This document shows, piece by piece, positions 1 to 10,135 of a stretch of 64,000 nt of DNA. The notes beneath the pieces are model-generated. The model made no database searches, was not told the DNA's origin, and was given only the letters and a program-made list of their open reading frames with translations. The stretch is from Formosa agariphila KMM 3901 (GTDB taxonomy: Bacteria; Bacteroidota; Bacteroidia; Flavobacteriales; Flavobacteriaceae). The DNA lies in the NCBI RefSeq assembly GCF_000723205.1, contig NZ_HG315671.1, positions 3,608,001-3,672,000 of the forward strand, read 5' to 3'. The stretch's first letter is position 1; every line of letters starts with the position of its first letter. The position numbers and the translations under genes were made by a program.

Positions 1-1623
1 GATTATTTTAAAGGATTGAATGTAAATGCGATTCAGCTGATGCCAATTATGGAATTTGAAGGCAACGAAAGTTGGGGTTACAACACCGCTTTTCATATGG
101 CTTTAGATAAGTTTTACGGCACCGAAGATAAGGTTAAAGAGTTTGTCGATTTATGTCATAAAAACGGAATTGCAGTGATTCTAGATGTCGCTTTAAACCA
201 CGCCTACGGAAGAAATCCTATGGTACGTATGTGGATGAAAGATGCCGATGGCGACGGCTGGGGAGACCCAAGTGCTGAAAATCCATATTTTAACGAAGAA
301 GCAAAACACAGTTACAGTGTGGGTTCCGATTTTAATCACCAACAAGACCGTACACAATATTATGTAGAGCGTGTGGTGAAACATTGGGTAACCGAATTCA
401 ATATCGATGGATTCCGTTGGGATTTAACTAAAGGATTTACGCAGAATTGCTCTTCTAGCGACGACAATTGCACAAACAGTTATCAGCAAGATCGTGTAGA
501 CATTCTAAAACAATATGCCGATTATTCTTGGAGTTTAGACGCTTCACATTACGTAATTTTCGAACATTTAGGTCAGGATAACGAAGAACAACAATGGGCA
601 AATTACAAAGATGAAGACGGCAAAGGCATTATGATGTGGGGAAAAATGACAGGTTCTTACAACCAATTAACAATGGGTTATGCATCCGATTCTAACTTTA
701 ACCGCATGGGCCACGAAGCACACGGATTCGATTCTAAACGTCTTGTGGGTTATGCCGAAAGTCACGACGAAGAACGCCTTATGTATAAGAATTTACAATA
801 CGGTGCGTCTAGCGGAGCTTATAATGTAAAAGATTTAAATACGGCATTACAGCGTATGGAAGCTTTGGGAGCTATTACCCTTACTATTCCTGGACCAAAA
901 ATGATTTGGCACTTTGGCGAATTAGGGATGAATAACTCTATTTTCACCTGCACCGACGGTACGGTGTCTTCAGACGATTCGTGTAAATTATCTACAAAAC
1001 CTCAACCACAATGGGACGATAATTGGTTAGGAAACACCGCTAGGAAATCAGTTTACGATACGTGGTCGCATTTAAATGCTCTAAAAATTAACGAAGCTGT
1101 TTTTGAAGGCGATTACACCATTACTTCAGGAGATTTAACACCAAGAATCCGTGTTTGGAATTCCGATTTGCCAGCTACAGAATTAACAGATGTTGTTATC
1201 ATCTCTAATTTTGATACGACCTCTAAAACCGTAAACCCCGATTTCCCAACTAATGGCACTTGGTACGATTTAATGGACGATACAGGAAGTACATCAATTT
1301 CTGCAACTAATGCAATTACTTTACAGCCGGGAACATTTAAAATTTATGGAAATAATCTCCCTAAAAGTTTAAGTGTAGACGATGCGCCATTAAAAGATGT
1401 ATTTTCAATTTACCCTAATCCAACAAAAACAAGCTTTAAAATTAATGTAGAAGCCACCCAATTAAGCATTTTTGATATCACAGGAAAATTGGTTAAAGAT
1501 TTTAAAGGCAGTTTTAATACTTCAAATTCGTTTAATATGTCTCAACTTAAATCAGGTTTATACCTCGTGAGAATAATTAATGCGAGAGGGCAACAAAACA
1601 CCTCTAAACTTATTAAGATTTAA
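1..1623 (+). CDS. Secreted GH13 alpha-amylase, 5'-truncated by window edge, with T9SS tail
   Basis: The reading frame is open from base 1, so the gene begins upstream of the window and the N-terminus is missing. Conserved GH13 regions are visible: region I DVALNH (from about residue 62 of the visible part), region II GFRWD with the nucleophile Asp at about 141, the acid/base Glu at about 188 (VIFEH), and region IV as ESHDEER (Asp about 256) instead of the usual NHD. The enzyme should cleave alpha-1,4-glucans such as starch or glycogen. The last 70 or so residues (SIYPNPT ... SGLYLVRI ... KLIKI) form a Por/type A sorting domain, which implies export by the type IX secretion system. A strong terminator follows. 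The exact product specificity within GH13 cannot be judged. Confidence 0.93.
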   Translation, partial: DYFKGLNVNAIQLMPIMEFEGNESWGYNTAFHMALDKFYGTEDKVKEFVDLCHKNGIAVILDVALNHAYGRNPMVRMWMKDADGDGWGDPSAENPYFNEEAKHSYSVGSDFNHQQDRTQYYVERVVKHWVTEFNIDGFRWDLTKGFTQNCSSSDDNCTNSYQQDRVDILKQYADYSWSLDASHYVIFEHLGQDNEEQQWANYKDEDGKGIMMWGKMTGSYNQLTMGYASDSNFNRMGHEAHGFDSKRLVGYAESHDEERLMYKNLQYGASSGAYNVKDLNTALQRMEALGAITLTIPGPKMIWHFGELGMNNSIFTCTDGTVSSDDSCKLSTKPQPQWDDNWLGNTARKSVYDTWSHLNALKINEAVFEGDYTITSGDLTPRIRVWNSDLPATELTDVVIISNFDTTSKTVNPDFPTNGTWYDLMDDTGSTSISATNAITLQPGTFKIYGNNLPKSLSVDDAPLKDVFSIYPNPTKTSFKINVEATQLSIFDITGKLVKDFKGSFNTSNSFNMSQLKSGLYLVRIINARGQQNTSKLIKI

Positions 1624-1646
1624 TTCAACAAATATTTCATAAACCT

Positions 1647-1682
1647 AACGTCTAACAGACCTACTTGTTAGACGTTTTTTTT
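1647..1682 (+). terminator. Intrinsic terminator after the GH13 gene
   Basis: An 11-bp perfect stem (AACGTCTAACA with TGTTAGACGTT, 1647-1657 and 1666-1676) encloses an 8-nt loop and is followed by a run of T. It sits 24 bases after the amylase stop codon. Confidence 0.9.
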
Positions 1683-1774
1683 ATTTAAAAACCCTAATGT
1701 TCCCTTAAAATAAACGGTAAATTGAAACTATAAAACAGATTAATCCGTATTTTTGAGTAACAACACCTTCGCTT

Positions 1775-2785
1775 ATGAAACTTATTTTAAAAGATTACAT
1801 TCTTCCATTAAAACACACCTTCACAATATCTAGAGAATCTATTGATGTGCAACCGAGTTTAATCGTCGTTTTAGAGGATGGTGGTCTTTCAGGTTATGGT
1901 GAGGCGACTTCAAATCCGTATTATAACATTACCGTTCCTATAATGATGGAAACATTGAGTAATGTGAAAGAAATTATTGAAGCAACTACTAATGAAACGC
2001 CTGAAATCTTTTGGGCTAAAATGTATCCGCTTTTAAAGCATAATATGTTTGCGCTATGTGCATTAGACCTTGCATATAACGATTTATATGCACGAAAACA
2101 AAATAAGAAATTATACGAACTTTGGGGTTACGACATTTCAAACAACCCAATAACAGATTATACTATTGGCATTGATACCGTTGAAAAAATGGTAGCAAAA
2201 ATGAAAGAACTCCCTTGGCCTATTTACAAGATTAAATTAGGTACAAATGAAGATATTAAAATAGTTACCGAATTACGAAAACACACCGATGCTATTTTCA
2301 GAATTGATGCGAATTGCGGATGGGGCGTCGATGAAGCTCTTGAAAATGCTATCGCATTAAAAGCTCTTGGTGTGGAATTTTTGGAACAACCTTTAAAAGC
2401 CGATAACTGGGACGGCCATAAAAAGCTATTTCAAGATTCTGTACTTCCAATAGTCGCAGACGAAAGTTGTCAGGTGAGTGAAGACATTGCTAAATGCCAT
2501 AACCATTTCCATGGCGTTAATGTGAAACTTGTAAAATGTGGCGGGTTAACACCTGCTAGAACCATGCTTTTAGAAGCTAAAGATCTAGGTATGAAAACCA
2601 TGGTAGGTTGCATGACGGAATCTTCGGTTGGTATTTCTGCTGTAGCACAACTTTTACCTTTACTTGATTATGTCGATATGGATGGTGCCATGTTGTTAGC
2701 AAAAGATATTGCTACAGGTATAACCATTAAAAATGGTGTAACTCATTACAGTGCCTTAAACGGAACTGGAGTAACTTTACTATAA
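1775..2785 (+). CDS. Dipeptide epimerase (L-Ala-D/L-Glu epimerase type, enolase superfamily)
   Basis: At 336 residues this is the normal length for the family. The muconate-lactonizing-type enolase barrel signatures are all present: KIK with Lys152 and Lys154, metal ligands Asp178 (DAN), Glu204 (EQP) and Asp229 (DES), the second catalytic lysine Lys254 (KLVKCGG), and a C-terminal DMDGAM motif typical of dipeptide epimerases. The reaction would be epimerisation of the second residue of a dipeptide, classically L-Ala-D-Glu to L-Ala-L-Glu during murein peptide recycling. It is cytoplasmic, with no signal peptide. The stop codon overlaps the start of the next gene (TAATG), so the two are translationally coupled. 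Substrate specificity within the family varies and is inferred from context: S13, M14 and amidase genes lie nearby. Confidence 0.88.
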   Translation: MKLILKDYILPLKHTFTISRESIDVQPSLIVVLEDGGLSGYGEATSNPYYNITVPIMMETLSNVKEIIEATTNETPEIFWAKMYPLLKHNMFALCALDLAYNDLYARKQNKKLYELWGYDISNNPITDYTIGIDTVEKMVAKMKELPWPIYKIKLGTNEDIKIVTELRKHTDAIFRIDANCGWGVDEALENAIALKALGVEFLEQPLKADNWDGHKKLFQDSVLPIVADESCQVSEDIAKCHNHFHGVNVKLVKCGGLTPARTMLLEAKDLGMKTMVGCMTESSVGISAVAQLLPLLDYVDMDGAMLLAKDIATGITIKNGVTHYSALNGTGVTLL

Positions 2786-3813
2786 TGGACGTTACAAAAG
2801 GTCCGAACGATAAAATATATCTGGACAACACAAGCTTTTCTTATTTTGGAGGTACCTCGTATTTAGGTTTAGCCACACTACCTGCTTTCCAAGATGCCAT
2901 AATACAAGGCATTAAAAAATGGGGAACAGCTTATGGTAGCTCTAGACATGCCAACGTAAAACTAGACGTTTTTAAAGCTACGGAATTACTTTTGGCCTCT
3001 CAATTACAAACTGAAGACTGTCTTACAGTCTCTTCTGGAATGTTAGCCGGTAAAATTGTGATTGACTACTTATCGGAATCGCATACACGGTTTTATCATT
3101 ACCCCAATACGCATCCTGCTATTCTTGCAGCAAATAGTTTGCCTTTATATGTTGAAAATGCATTACATCCTACATTATTAACAGACGCCGAAGAACATAT
3201 TGTAATCTGTGCAGATGCTGTGCCAACAGCACATGTTAATGCTTTAGATTTTAGTTTTCTAGAAACACTGCCGAAACAAAAACACATTACCTTACTTTTA
3301 GACGAATCGCATAGTATAGGCATAACGGGAGCAACAGGCATGGGTTTATTTAACAGTATTCCGACCACGCATATTTCACAAAAAATTATGGTAGCCTCTT
3401 TAGGAAAAGCCATGGGACTTCCTGGAGGCATTATAGCTGGCGATGCATCAACAATTGATGATATAAAATCGACGGTGATGTTTTCAACGGCATCTGGAAT
3501 GAATCCTGCGTACTTAGAAGGGTATTTACAATCTGAAGCTATTTATAAAAATCAACAGGCTAAATTAAAAGAGAATCTACGCTATTTTTTCGATGGCTTA
3601 CACCTGGATGATCGATTTATATTCAACACTCATTATCCTAACATTTATAATTTTCAACCTGGATTTTACGATGCTTTATTGAAGAAAAACATCGTTATCA
3701 CACATTTTAATTACCCAACACCTGAATCTGTTTTAAGTCGGATTGTCTTATCTGCAAATCACTCTAAAACCGATATAGATACACTGAAACACACTCTTAA
3801 AACTCTTGCATAA
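2785..3813 (+). CDS. PLP-dependent aminotransferase class I/II, BioF/Kbl-like
   Basis: This 342-residue protein belongs to fold-type I PLP enzymes of the alpha-oxoamine synthase-like group. The PLP-binding Asp lies in DESHSIG (Asp173, with His176), and the Schiff-base lysine is Lys208 in SLGKAMGLPGG. At about 340 residues it is shorter than classical BioF or Kbl (around 385-400), and the N-terminal segment is reduced. It overlaps the epimerase by one base. This pairing suggests that it acts on an amino acid or small peptide released from murein peptides, but the reaction is not determinable from sequence. A bidirectional terminator follows. Confidence 0.8.
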   Translation: MDVTKGPNDKIYLDNTSFSYFGGTSYLGLATLPAFQDAIIQGIKKWGTAYGSSRHANVKLDVFKATELLLASQLQTEDCLTVSSGMLAGKIVIDYLSESHTRFYHYPNTHPAILAANSLPLYVENALHPTLLTDAEEHIVICADAVPTAHVNALDFSFLETLPKQKHITLLLDESHSIGITGATGMGLFNSIPTTHISQKIMVASLGKAMGLPGGIIAGDASTIDDIKSTVMFSTASGMNPAYLEGYLQSEAIYKNQQAKLKENLRYFFDGLHLDDRFIFNTHYPNIYNFQPGFYDALLKKNIVITHFNYPTPESVLSRIVLSANHSKTDIDTLKHTLKTLA

Positions 3814-3815
3814 AA

Positions 3816-3847
3816 AAAAGCACTTTCAATTTAGAAAGTGCTTTTTT
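3816..3847. terminator. Bidirectional terminator between convergent genes
   Basis: AGCACTTTC (3819-3827) pairs with GAAAGTGCT (3834-3842) across a 6-nt loop, flanked by A-runs on the left and T-runs on the right. It can therefore terminate both the plus-strand epimerase operon and the minus-strand SusCD operon. Confidence 0.88.
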
Positions 3848-3866
3848 AGTATCTAAAAACTAAACT

Positions 3867-5354
3867 CTATTCGTCCCACCATACTGGAGTTACTGGCGTT
3901 TCTTCATTCGCCGCAACGTTTTCTGGATTTCTAAACTCTTCAGTAGACGGATAACTCGCTCTTCTAAACCATTGTCCTACATAATCTCCATCTGAATCTT
4001 CTTCTTCTCTTATTTTTAAACCTTTAAAGACATCATCAGAAAAATCATATCTTCTGAAGTCTACAAAAGTTTCAGGATTTAAGAAATTATGAATATATTT
4101 TTCTTTCATAATATGTTGCAATTTCAATCCAGACTCACCTACAGCTACAGCACCATCTGCTATATAAGCTGTAGCATCTACACCATACTTAGACATACTC
4201 GCCTGAATACCTTCTAAATATGCATTGTAAGCTACACTATTTGTACCTGTACTTGTGGTAGAACCGCCATTAGCTAAGAAAGCAGCTTCAGCTTTAATAA
4301 ACTGCGCTTCAGCATAACTTATAAGTAATAAAGGAGAATCTATAGAGGTATAAAAACCGCCATTCGAGAAACCTGTATTTCCTAAAGTTCCATCTGGAGC
4401 CAAACCGCCGCCACCACTTACGTAGCCTTTCCACTCGTCTGTGCCATCATTCTCACCAAAAACCGGTAAACGCGGATCGATTGATAAAGCATTACTTTCG
4501 AAAGGGAAGTAATCGCCATTCATAGAACTTACTAATTGACTCGCTAAATCGTTATGAAAATTCCCTGATCCTTTAGCAACAACCTCTGTAGAATACCATG
4601 GGTTTTGATTTTTATCATCGTAAAACATTTGAAAATCATCAGCGTTAGATTCAAATCCATTTTCAATTGTAGCTAATACATCGCTTGCAGTCACACTACC
4701 TTTACCTATTACATGCAATTGGTAACGCGCTTTTAAGGTGTAAGCCGCTCTAATCCATTTATCGATATCGCCTTCATAAATTAAATCGTCTGTTCCTAAA
4801 TAGGTTCCAGACTCATCTACTTTTTGAAGTTCTACAATAGCACCATCTAAAAGATTAAATATTTCTTGATAAATAAATTCTTGCGAATCGAAAGCAGGAA
4901 ACAAATTATCTTGTCCGTTTGTCGCTTCAGAATATGGAATACTACCCCAAGAATCTGTCGCAATTCCAAGGTTTATTGCTGTAATAATATTGGCAACTGC
5001 GCTGTAATGTATTGCATCTATAGCTTCTGCTTTTTCTTTTATGGTGATTATATTTGGTAAGGTGTACAAATACACACTAGACCATAAACCAGATGCGGTT
5101 GTTTCTCCCGAAGCTGTTCCTCCTTGTCCCACAAAATACTGAGTATAATTTCCAAAAGCTTGTTCTGCAGAATGTTGTCCTGCTAAGACTCTATACATTA
5201 CTGGTGCCATTAAATCGCTTACACGCAATTGGTCTTCTTGTGCTGTACCAGACGGTGTATTGACATCAAAATATTCATCACTACAGGCAGAGAGTCCGAC
5301 TAACAGTAGTGCAAACATTCCTGTTTTTTTTATAAACTTGTTCATCTTTTTCAT
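3867..5354 (-). CDS. SusD/RagB-family outer-membrane lipoprotein (SusD-like_2 type)
   Basis: The 495-residue protein begins with a lipoprotein signal peptide ending in a LSAC lipobox, followed by SDEYFDVNTPSG, typical of the SusD-like_2 subgroup. The rest is the helical TPR-type SusD fold (for example INLGIATDSWGSIPYSEA, YAEAQFIKAEAAF, and a C-terminal RRASYPSTEE). SusD lids cover the SusC barrel at the cell surface and bind the incoming ligand. It starts 3 bases after the SusC stop, so the pair is one operon. No glycoside hydrolase adjoins it. The flanking genes concern peptides and murein, so the ligand may be a peptide or muropeptide rather than a glycan; that is inference. Confidence 0.92.
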   Translation of the reverse strand: MKKMNKFIKKTGMFALLLVGLSACSDEYFDVNTPSGTAQEDQLRVSDLMAPVMYRVLAGQHSAEQAFGNYTQYFVGQGGTASGETTASGLWSSVYLYTLPNIITIKEKAEAIDAIHYSAVANIITAINLGIATDSWGSIPYSEATNGQDNLFPAFDSQEFIYQEIFNLLDGAIVELQKVDESGTYLGTDDLIYEGDIDKWIRAAYTLKARYQLHVIGKGSVTASDVLATIENGFESNADDFQMFYDDKNQNPWYSTEVVAKGSGNFHNDLASQLVSSMNGDYFPFESNALSIDPRLPVFGENDGTDEWKGYVSGGGGLAPDGTLGNTGFSNGGFYTSIDSPLLLISYAEAQFIKAEAAFLANGGSTTSTGTNSVAYNAYLEGIQASMSKYGVDATAYIADGAVAVGESGLKLQHIMKEKYIHNFLNPETFVDFRRYDFSDDVFKGLKIREEEDSDGDYVGQWFRRASYPSTEEFRNPENVAANEETPVTPVWWDE

Positions 5355-5357
5355 CTT

Positions 5358-8300
5358 TTAAAATCCTAAATTAATTCCCATTGACACACTCTCACTAAGT
5401 GGTGTTCCTAACCCTGTAAAACCATATACATTACTCCCTGCACTATATTGATTTCCTTCTGGATCGTAACCTTTATAAGGCGTCCATAATAAAATATTAT
5501 TAGCATTTACAGAGAAACTAATGCGGTTCATTTTTAATCTTTCTAAAATATTTCCAGACAAACTATAAGACACTCCTATGTTACGTAATTTTACCCAAGA
5601 TGCATCTTGTAATAAAACTTCTGAAGCTAAATTGAAATTGTAACTACTTCTATAATAATCTTGATCGATTAGCACTTCTGTTGTATTGGTAACATATCCG
5701 CCAGAGCCATTATCCATAACTCCATCCATAACCGTTAATACATCTCTATAAGCTGTTTCAGCTAGAACACCATTTCGTAAACTATTACGTCTACCAGCGT
5801 CGTATAAATCACCTCCTTTTTTCCATTCTACAAGAACATTAAGACCAAAACCTTTATAACTAAAATTACTACCTAAAGACGTGACGAAATCTGGAAACGC
5901 ATTACCTACTTTTACACGCTCTGAAGTATCTACATCTGGCAACCCGTTTTCGTTTATATAACGTTCTCCATCTTCATATCTATAAGTATACCCATACATG
6001 TCTCCCATTTTGTCACCTTCACGAATTTCTGAAGTTATCCCTGCAAATCCTGCATCTGCAAAAATTAAAGATTCTACATCTTCTGGTAAGCTAAGCACTT
6101 TTCCTTCGTTTGTAGACCAGTTAAAAATAAGTTCCCATTTAAAATCTTCTGTTCTAATAACATCATATCCAACTAATAATTCATGCCCGTAAGTTTCAAA
6201 ATCTCCTGCATTTCTTACTATACCAGATAATCCAGAAGAATAGGCTGCTCCTACCGTAAATATTTGATCTTTAACACGTGTTTTATAGTAAGCATAATCG
6301 ATTCGTAAACGGTTTTTGAAGAAACGTAAATCGGCTCCAATTTCGTAAGATTGGTTTCGTTCAGGCAACATATTAGTATCTCCTAGTTGCGTACTTGATC
6401 TATATCCACCGGCTCCACCGAAAGGGAAATTGCCATCGGCAATAAAATAGTGTCCTACTTGACCAAATAATGGCCCCTTACCTACTTCTGCCCATGATGC
6501 TCTTAATTTACCAAAACTAAAGAAGTTACTATCCTTGTCTATTAAATCATGAAAATCGTAAGCCATACTTACAGACGGATAGAAAAATGATCGATTCTCT
6601 TTTGGCAAGGTTGAAATCCAGTCATTTCTTCCTGTAACCGTTAAAAATAATTTATTTCTAAAATCTACTTTTAACTCTCCAAAGACACCAACATTTCTAA
6701 GCTGAGTTACTGTTTTACCAGCAAATAAGTTAATGGTATTTGCGATATCGTTTATACCTGGTACGTTAAGGGTTTCTCCACGCTGCCATGTGTAATCTCT
6801 TTTAGAATCGGATATTTGGTTACCCACAGTAAGTGTGGTTGAAAAATCGTCTGACCACTCTTTGTCCATCGCCACTAAAAAGTTAGATTCTAGACCTAAG
6901 AAATTTATATTCTGATTAACAATAAATCCGCCTACAGCAGATCCAGCATCTAAATCTGGAGTTACAAAACGATTTCTTTGATCTGAGTAATTATCAACTT
7001 GAGCCGCATATGTAATATTCATCCATGACAATGGTTGCCAATTTAAAGTTGCATTTCCAACCCATCTATTTACATCATCTAAAAGCGGACTCTTTTCTAA
7101 TAAATATCTTGGATTATCTATAATACCAAACGAGTAATCTCTTTCGGAACCATCTGCGTTTTGATAATCGTTAATAGGAAATGTTCCTGAATAATATGCT
7201 AATGCACTAAAAACAGATTTATCTCCACCATTTCCTCGAGCTCCTCCAGAATTAGTATAAGCAACAGATGTATTTATTTTAAAGTTATCGGTTACAGTAT
7301 ATCCTCCTTTAAACCTGAAAGTTGTTTTGTCGTAATTTGTATTTGGCAACACACCTTCTTCACTGTTATTTGCTGCAGAAAAGAAATAATCTATGCGTTC
7401 TGTTGCACCACTAAGACTAAAGTTTAATTGGGTATTCACACCTGTTCTAAACAAATCGTATGGATCGTAAAACTGATCGCCTGTTAAATCGACCACTGTA
7501 CCGTCATCCATAGTATAAGAATCATCGGTATATTCTGGCCCCCAAGAATAGAAAGATGTCCCTCCTAATCTAGTAAATCCAGTGTCGGTTTCTGGTGTAT
7601 ACAAGGTTCTTGGTGCTCCACTAAACCCTTCTCTATATGTAGTTTGTAAATCTGGCGTTGTTCTAATTTGTCTAAAAGTTGTTGACGCCGTCATATTAAC
7701 TCTGGCTTTACCCAACTTTCCTTTTTTAGTTGTAATAACTATCGCTCCATTGGCTGCTCTAACACCATATAATGCTGTAGCTGCAGCACCTTTTAAAACG
7801 TTATAGGTTTCAATATCTTCAGGGTTTATATCTGAAGCTCTATTTGAAAATGAAAATTGTTCTGAACTACTTGGTGAATTAGATCCCGTACTTGGCAACA
7901 CACTTCCCGAAAACGTATCGTTATTAAGAGCCAAACCATCTACAATTATTAAGGGCTGATTATCTCTATCTGGATTTACAGATGTAACTCCACGAATTAA
8001 AATATCTACACCACCTCCAGAAGACCCTGAAGTTTGACTTATTTGCAATCCTGCAACGCGACCTTGAAGAGCCGAAACCGCATTAGACTGTCCTGCCAAA
8101 TCTAAATCGGCTGTTTTGACTTGAGATACTGAATACCCCACTTCTCTAGCCGATTTCTCAATACCAAAAGCAGTTACTAAAACTTCATTTAAAGCTTCTC
8201 CTTCCCCCATAACTAGGGTTACATTTAAAACGGAGCTGTTAACAGTATTTTCTTGTTTATCGTACCCCAAAAATGAAAACACTAAAACATCGCCCATGTT

Positions 8301-8501
8301 AGCCTTAAGCTTGTAATTTCCATCAAAATCTGTGGCAGTTCCGGTTGAGGTACCTTTTAATTGAATATTTACCCCAGGTAATGGCATACCGGTATCATCT
8401 TTCACTGTTCCTTTAACCTCTATGTTCTGAGCATAAAGTACTGAGAACAAAGAGGTAAAAAAGACAATAAGAGTAAGCCGAATTGTAATTGTTTTTCTCA
8501 T
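5358..8501 (-). CDS. SusC/RagA-family TonB-dependent outer-membrane transporter
   Basis: The protein has 1047 residues. A signal peptide ends near AQNIEVKG and is followed by a CarboxypepD_reg-like domain (GTVKDDTGMPLPGVNIQLKG), a SusC-type TonB plug (residues about 105-260, with LQGRVAGLQI and YGVRAANGAIVITTKKG) and a long beta-barrel to the C-terminal aromatic residue (GINLGF). It lacks an N-terminal STN signalling domain, unlike the island SusC at 54352-57795, so it is probably not coupled to an anti-sigma factor. It is co-transcribed with the downstream SusD. A perfect inverted repeat lies just upstream of the start codon. Confidence 0.95.
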   Translation of the reverse strand: MRKTITIRLTLIVFFTSLFSVLYAQNIEVKGTVKDDTGMPLPGVNIQLKGTSTGTATDFDGNYKLKANMGDVLVFSFLGYDKQENTVNSSVLNVTLVMGEGEALNEVLVTAFGIEKSAREVGYSVSQVKTADLDLAGQSNAVSALQGRVAGLQISQTSGSSGGGVDILIRGVTSVNPDRDNQPLIIVDGLALNNDTFSGSVLPSTGSNSPSSSEQFSFSNRASDINPEDIETYNVLKGAAATALYGVRAANGAIVITTKKGKLGKARVNMTASTTFRQIRTTPDLQTTYREGFSGAPRTLYTPETDTGFTRLGGTSFYSWGPEYTDDSYTMDDGTVVDLTGDQFYDPYDLFRTGVNTQLNFSLSGATERIDYFFSAANNSEEGVLPNTNYDKTTFRFKGGYTVTDNFKINTSVAYTNSGGARGNGGDKSVFSALAYYSGTFPINDYQNADGSERDYSFGIIDNPRYLLEKSPLLDDVNRWVGNATLNWQPLSWMNITYAAQVDNYSDQRNRFVTPDLDAGSAVGGFIVNQNINFLGLESNFLVAMDKEWSDDFSTTLTVGNQISDSKRDYTWQRGETLNVPGINDIANTINLFAGKTVTQLRNVGVFGELKVDFRNKLFLTVTGRNDWISTLPKENRSFFYPSVSMAYDFHDLIDKDSNFFSFGKLRASWAEVGKGPLFGQVGHYFIADGNFPFGGAGGYRSSTQLGDTNMLPERNQSYEIGADLRFFKNRLRIDYAYYKTRVKDQIFTVGAAYSSGLSGIVRNAGDFETYGHELLVGYDVIRTEDFKWELIFNWSTNEGKVLSLPEDVESLIFADAGFAGITSEIREGDKMGDMYGYTYRYEDGERYINENGLPDVDTSERVKVGNAFPDFVTSLGSNFSYKGFGLNVLVEWKKGGDLYDAGRRNSLRNGVLAETAYRDVLTVMDGVMDNGSGGYVTNTTEVLIDQDYYRSSYNFNLASEVLLQDASWVKLRNIGVSYSLSGNILERLKMNRISFSVNANNILLWTPYKGYDPEGNQYSAGSNVYGFTGLGTPLSESVSMGINLGF

Positions 8502-8519
8502 ATTAGTTTGATTTTAACA

Positions 8520-8538
8520 TTATGTTAATTTAACATAA
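8520..8538. promoter_or_regulatory. Inverted repeat upstream of susC (possible operator or 5'UTR hairpin)
   Basis: TTATGTTAA (8520-8528) and TTAACATAA (8530-8538) form a perfect 9-bp inverted repeat around one central base, ending 18 bases before the susC start codon. The rest of the 335-base gap 8502-8836 is AT-rich. It also holds a weaker repeat near 8776-8800 (TACCTAATAGGTA and CTAATA/TATTAG), and I saw no gene in it. The gap must contain promoters for both divergent genes; no clear TAnnTTTG box was found. Confidence 0.45.
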
Positions 8539-8836
8539 ATTTTATAAACAAATTACAAAACCCTTGTTAAAAGACTTCAAAACACATGATTTATGATGTT
8601 TTAATAAGAATTTTTAATTAAAATAAATATCCGTAATATGCAATACATGTTTTACATAGCTTAAATGTCATTTTGATAATTACTCTTAGAAGACCCCAAA
8701 TGCGTATTGGAATTTTTACTCCATAGCACCACACAAACATTTATAGCGTAATATTTAAATGCCTACATTTATAATACCTAATAGGTAATACTTATTAGTT
8801 TTATATAGTTTTCCAACCAACACAATCGTAACAGAT

Positions 8837-10135
8837 ATGCATAGTATAAAGCATTTAATAAAACTAGCCCCTTTCTTAAAAATCTTAGGTATTATACTAG
8901 GACTCACTATTTTTGTAGGTTGTAAGTCTTCGAAATTATCGAAAACGATTACAAAATCTATTTCAACTGCATTTTACGATAATCAGTTTACTGGAATTAT
9001 GATTTACGACCCTGAAACAAAAGACACGGTTTATAAACACCAAGCAGAAAAATATTTCACGCCAGCAAGTAATACCAAAATCATTACCTTATTTAGTGCA
9101 CTAACATTACTAAAAGACAGCATTCCTGCTTTCTATTATCATGCATCTAACGATACGCTACAATTAAGAGGAATAGGAGATCCTAGTTTTTTACATCCGT
9201 ATTTTAAGGATAGTACAGCTTTACAAATGGCCAAAGGTTATAAGCACGTATCCATTCTAAGAAACACCTTTACCGATGACAAATTTGGTCCAGGTTGGGC
9301 TTGGGAAGATTACGATACCTATTTTAGTCCAGAACGAAGCAGCTTTCCAATGTATGGAAATGTGGTGAGCATATCGAATACGAATAAATTGGAAGTTAGT
9401 CCAAACTATTTTAAAGACAGTGTTTTTCAAAAAACAGATAAAATCAATCGCCTATATAACGAAAATATCTTTTTTTACGATACGACATCTACAAGAGCGA
9501 GAGAAATCCCAATTGTATTAGACAGTCTAACAACTCAGAATCTTTGGAGCGATTTACTGCCTGGAAAGGTGAGTTTTTCTCATCAACAATTTAATTCTAC
9601 TCCAGAAATAGCCTATAGCATTCCGTCTGACTCTTTATACACAAGAATGATGCATTTAAGCGATAACTTTCTAGCAGAACAAATGCTCGTTTTAGCTTCG
9701 AGTACAATCACCGACACTTTAAATACAACCTTACTTAGAAACTATATTCTAGAACATCATTTAAACGATTTAAAGCAAAAACCACGTTGGGTGGACGGTT
9801 CTGGATTAAGTCGATATAATTTATTTTCACCTTTATCTTTTGTTCAGATTTTAAACAAACTCTACACGACAATTCCTCGCGAACGTTTATTTCATTTTTT
9901 TCCAGCAGGAGGCCAATCGGGAACATTAAAAAATTCGTACGCTGGACAAACAGAACCTTATATTTATGCTAAGTCAGGATCTGTAGGAAACAACTATTCT
10001 TTAAGTGGTTTCTTACTTACAGCATCTGGAAAAACACTAATCTTCAGCTTTATGAATAACCATTACACCACACCAACTAGCGAAGTAAAAAAGCACATGC
10101 AAAACATTTTCGAACACCTTAGAGACACGTATTAA
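8837..10135 (+). CDS. D-alanyl-D-alanine carboxypeptidase/endopeptidase, peptidase family S13 (PBP4-like) lipoprotein
   Basis: This 432-residue protein has an N-terminal membrane/lipoprotein signal with Cys in FVGC. The S13 serine-peptidase motifs are present: TPASNTK with nucleophile Ser78 and Lys81, DGSGLSRYN, and KSG (Lys379) in YAKSGSVGNNYSLSG. It should trim the terminal D-Ala of murein stem peptides or cleave peptide cross-links in the periplasm. Its stop codon overlaps the stop of the convergent M14 gene. It is shorter than E. coli DacB (about 477), consistent with a reduced inserted domain. Confidence 0.88.
   Translation: MHSIKHLIKLAPFLKILGIILGLTIFVGCKSSKLSKTITKSISTAFYDNQFTGIMIYDPETKDTVYKHQAEKYFTPASNTKIITLFSALTLLKDSIPAFYYHASNDTLQLRGIGDPSFLHPYFKDSTALQMAKGYKHVSILRNTFTDDKFGPGWAWEDYDTYFSPERSSFPMYGNVVSISNTNKLEVSPNYFKDSVFQKTDKINRLYNENIFFYDTTSTRAREIPIVLDSLTTQNLWSDLLPGKVSFSHQQFNSTPEIAYSIPSDSLYTRMMHLSDNFLAEQMLVLASSTITDTLNTTLLRNYILEHHLNDLKQKPRWVDGSGLSRYNLFSPLSFVQILNKLYTTIPRERLFHFFPAGGQSGTLKNSYAGQTEPYIYAKSGSVGNNYSLSGFLLTASGKTLIFSFMNNHYTTPTSEVKKHMQNIFEHLRDTY

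Noticed and set aside
3099-3431. A 110-codon minus-strand ORF within the PLP enzyme gene
   Set aside because: It is a shadow of the real coding frame, with no start context or recognisable protein pattern.
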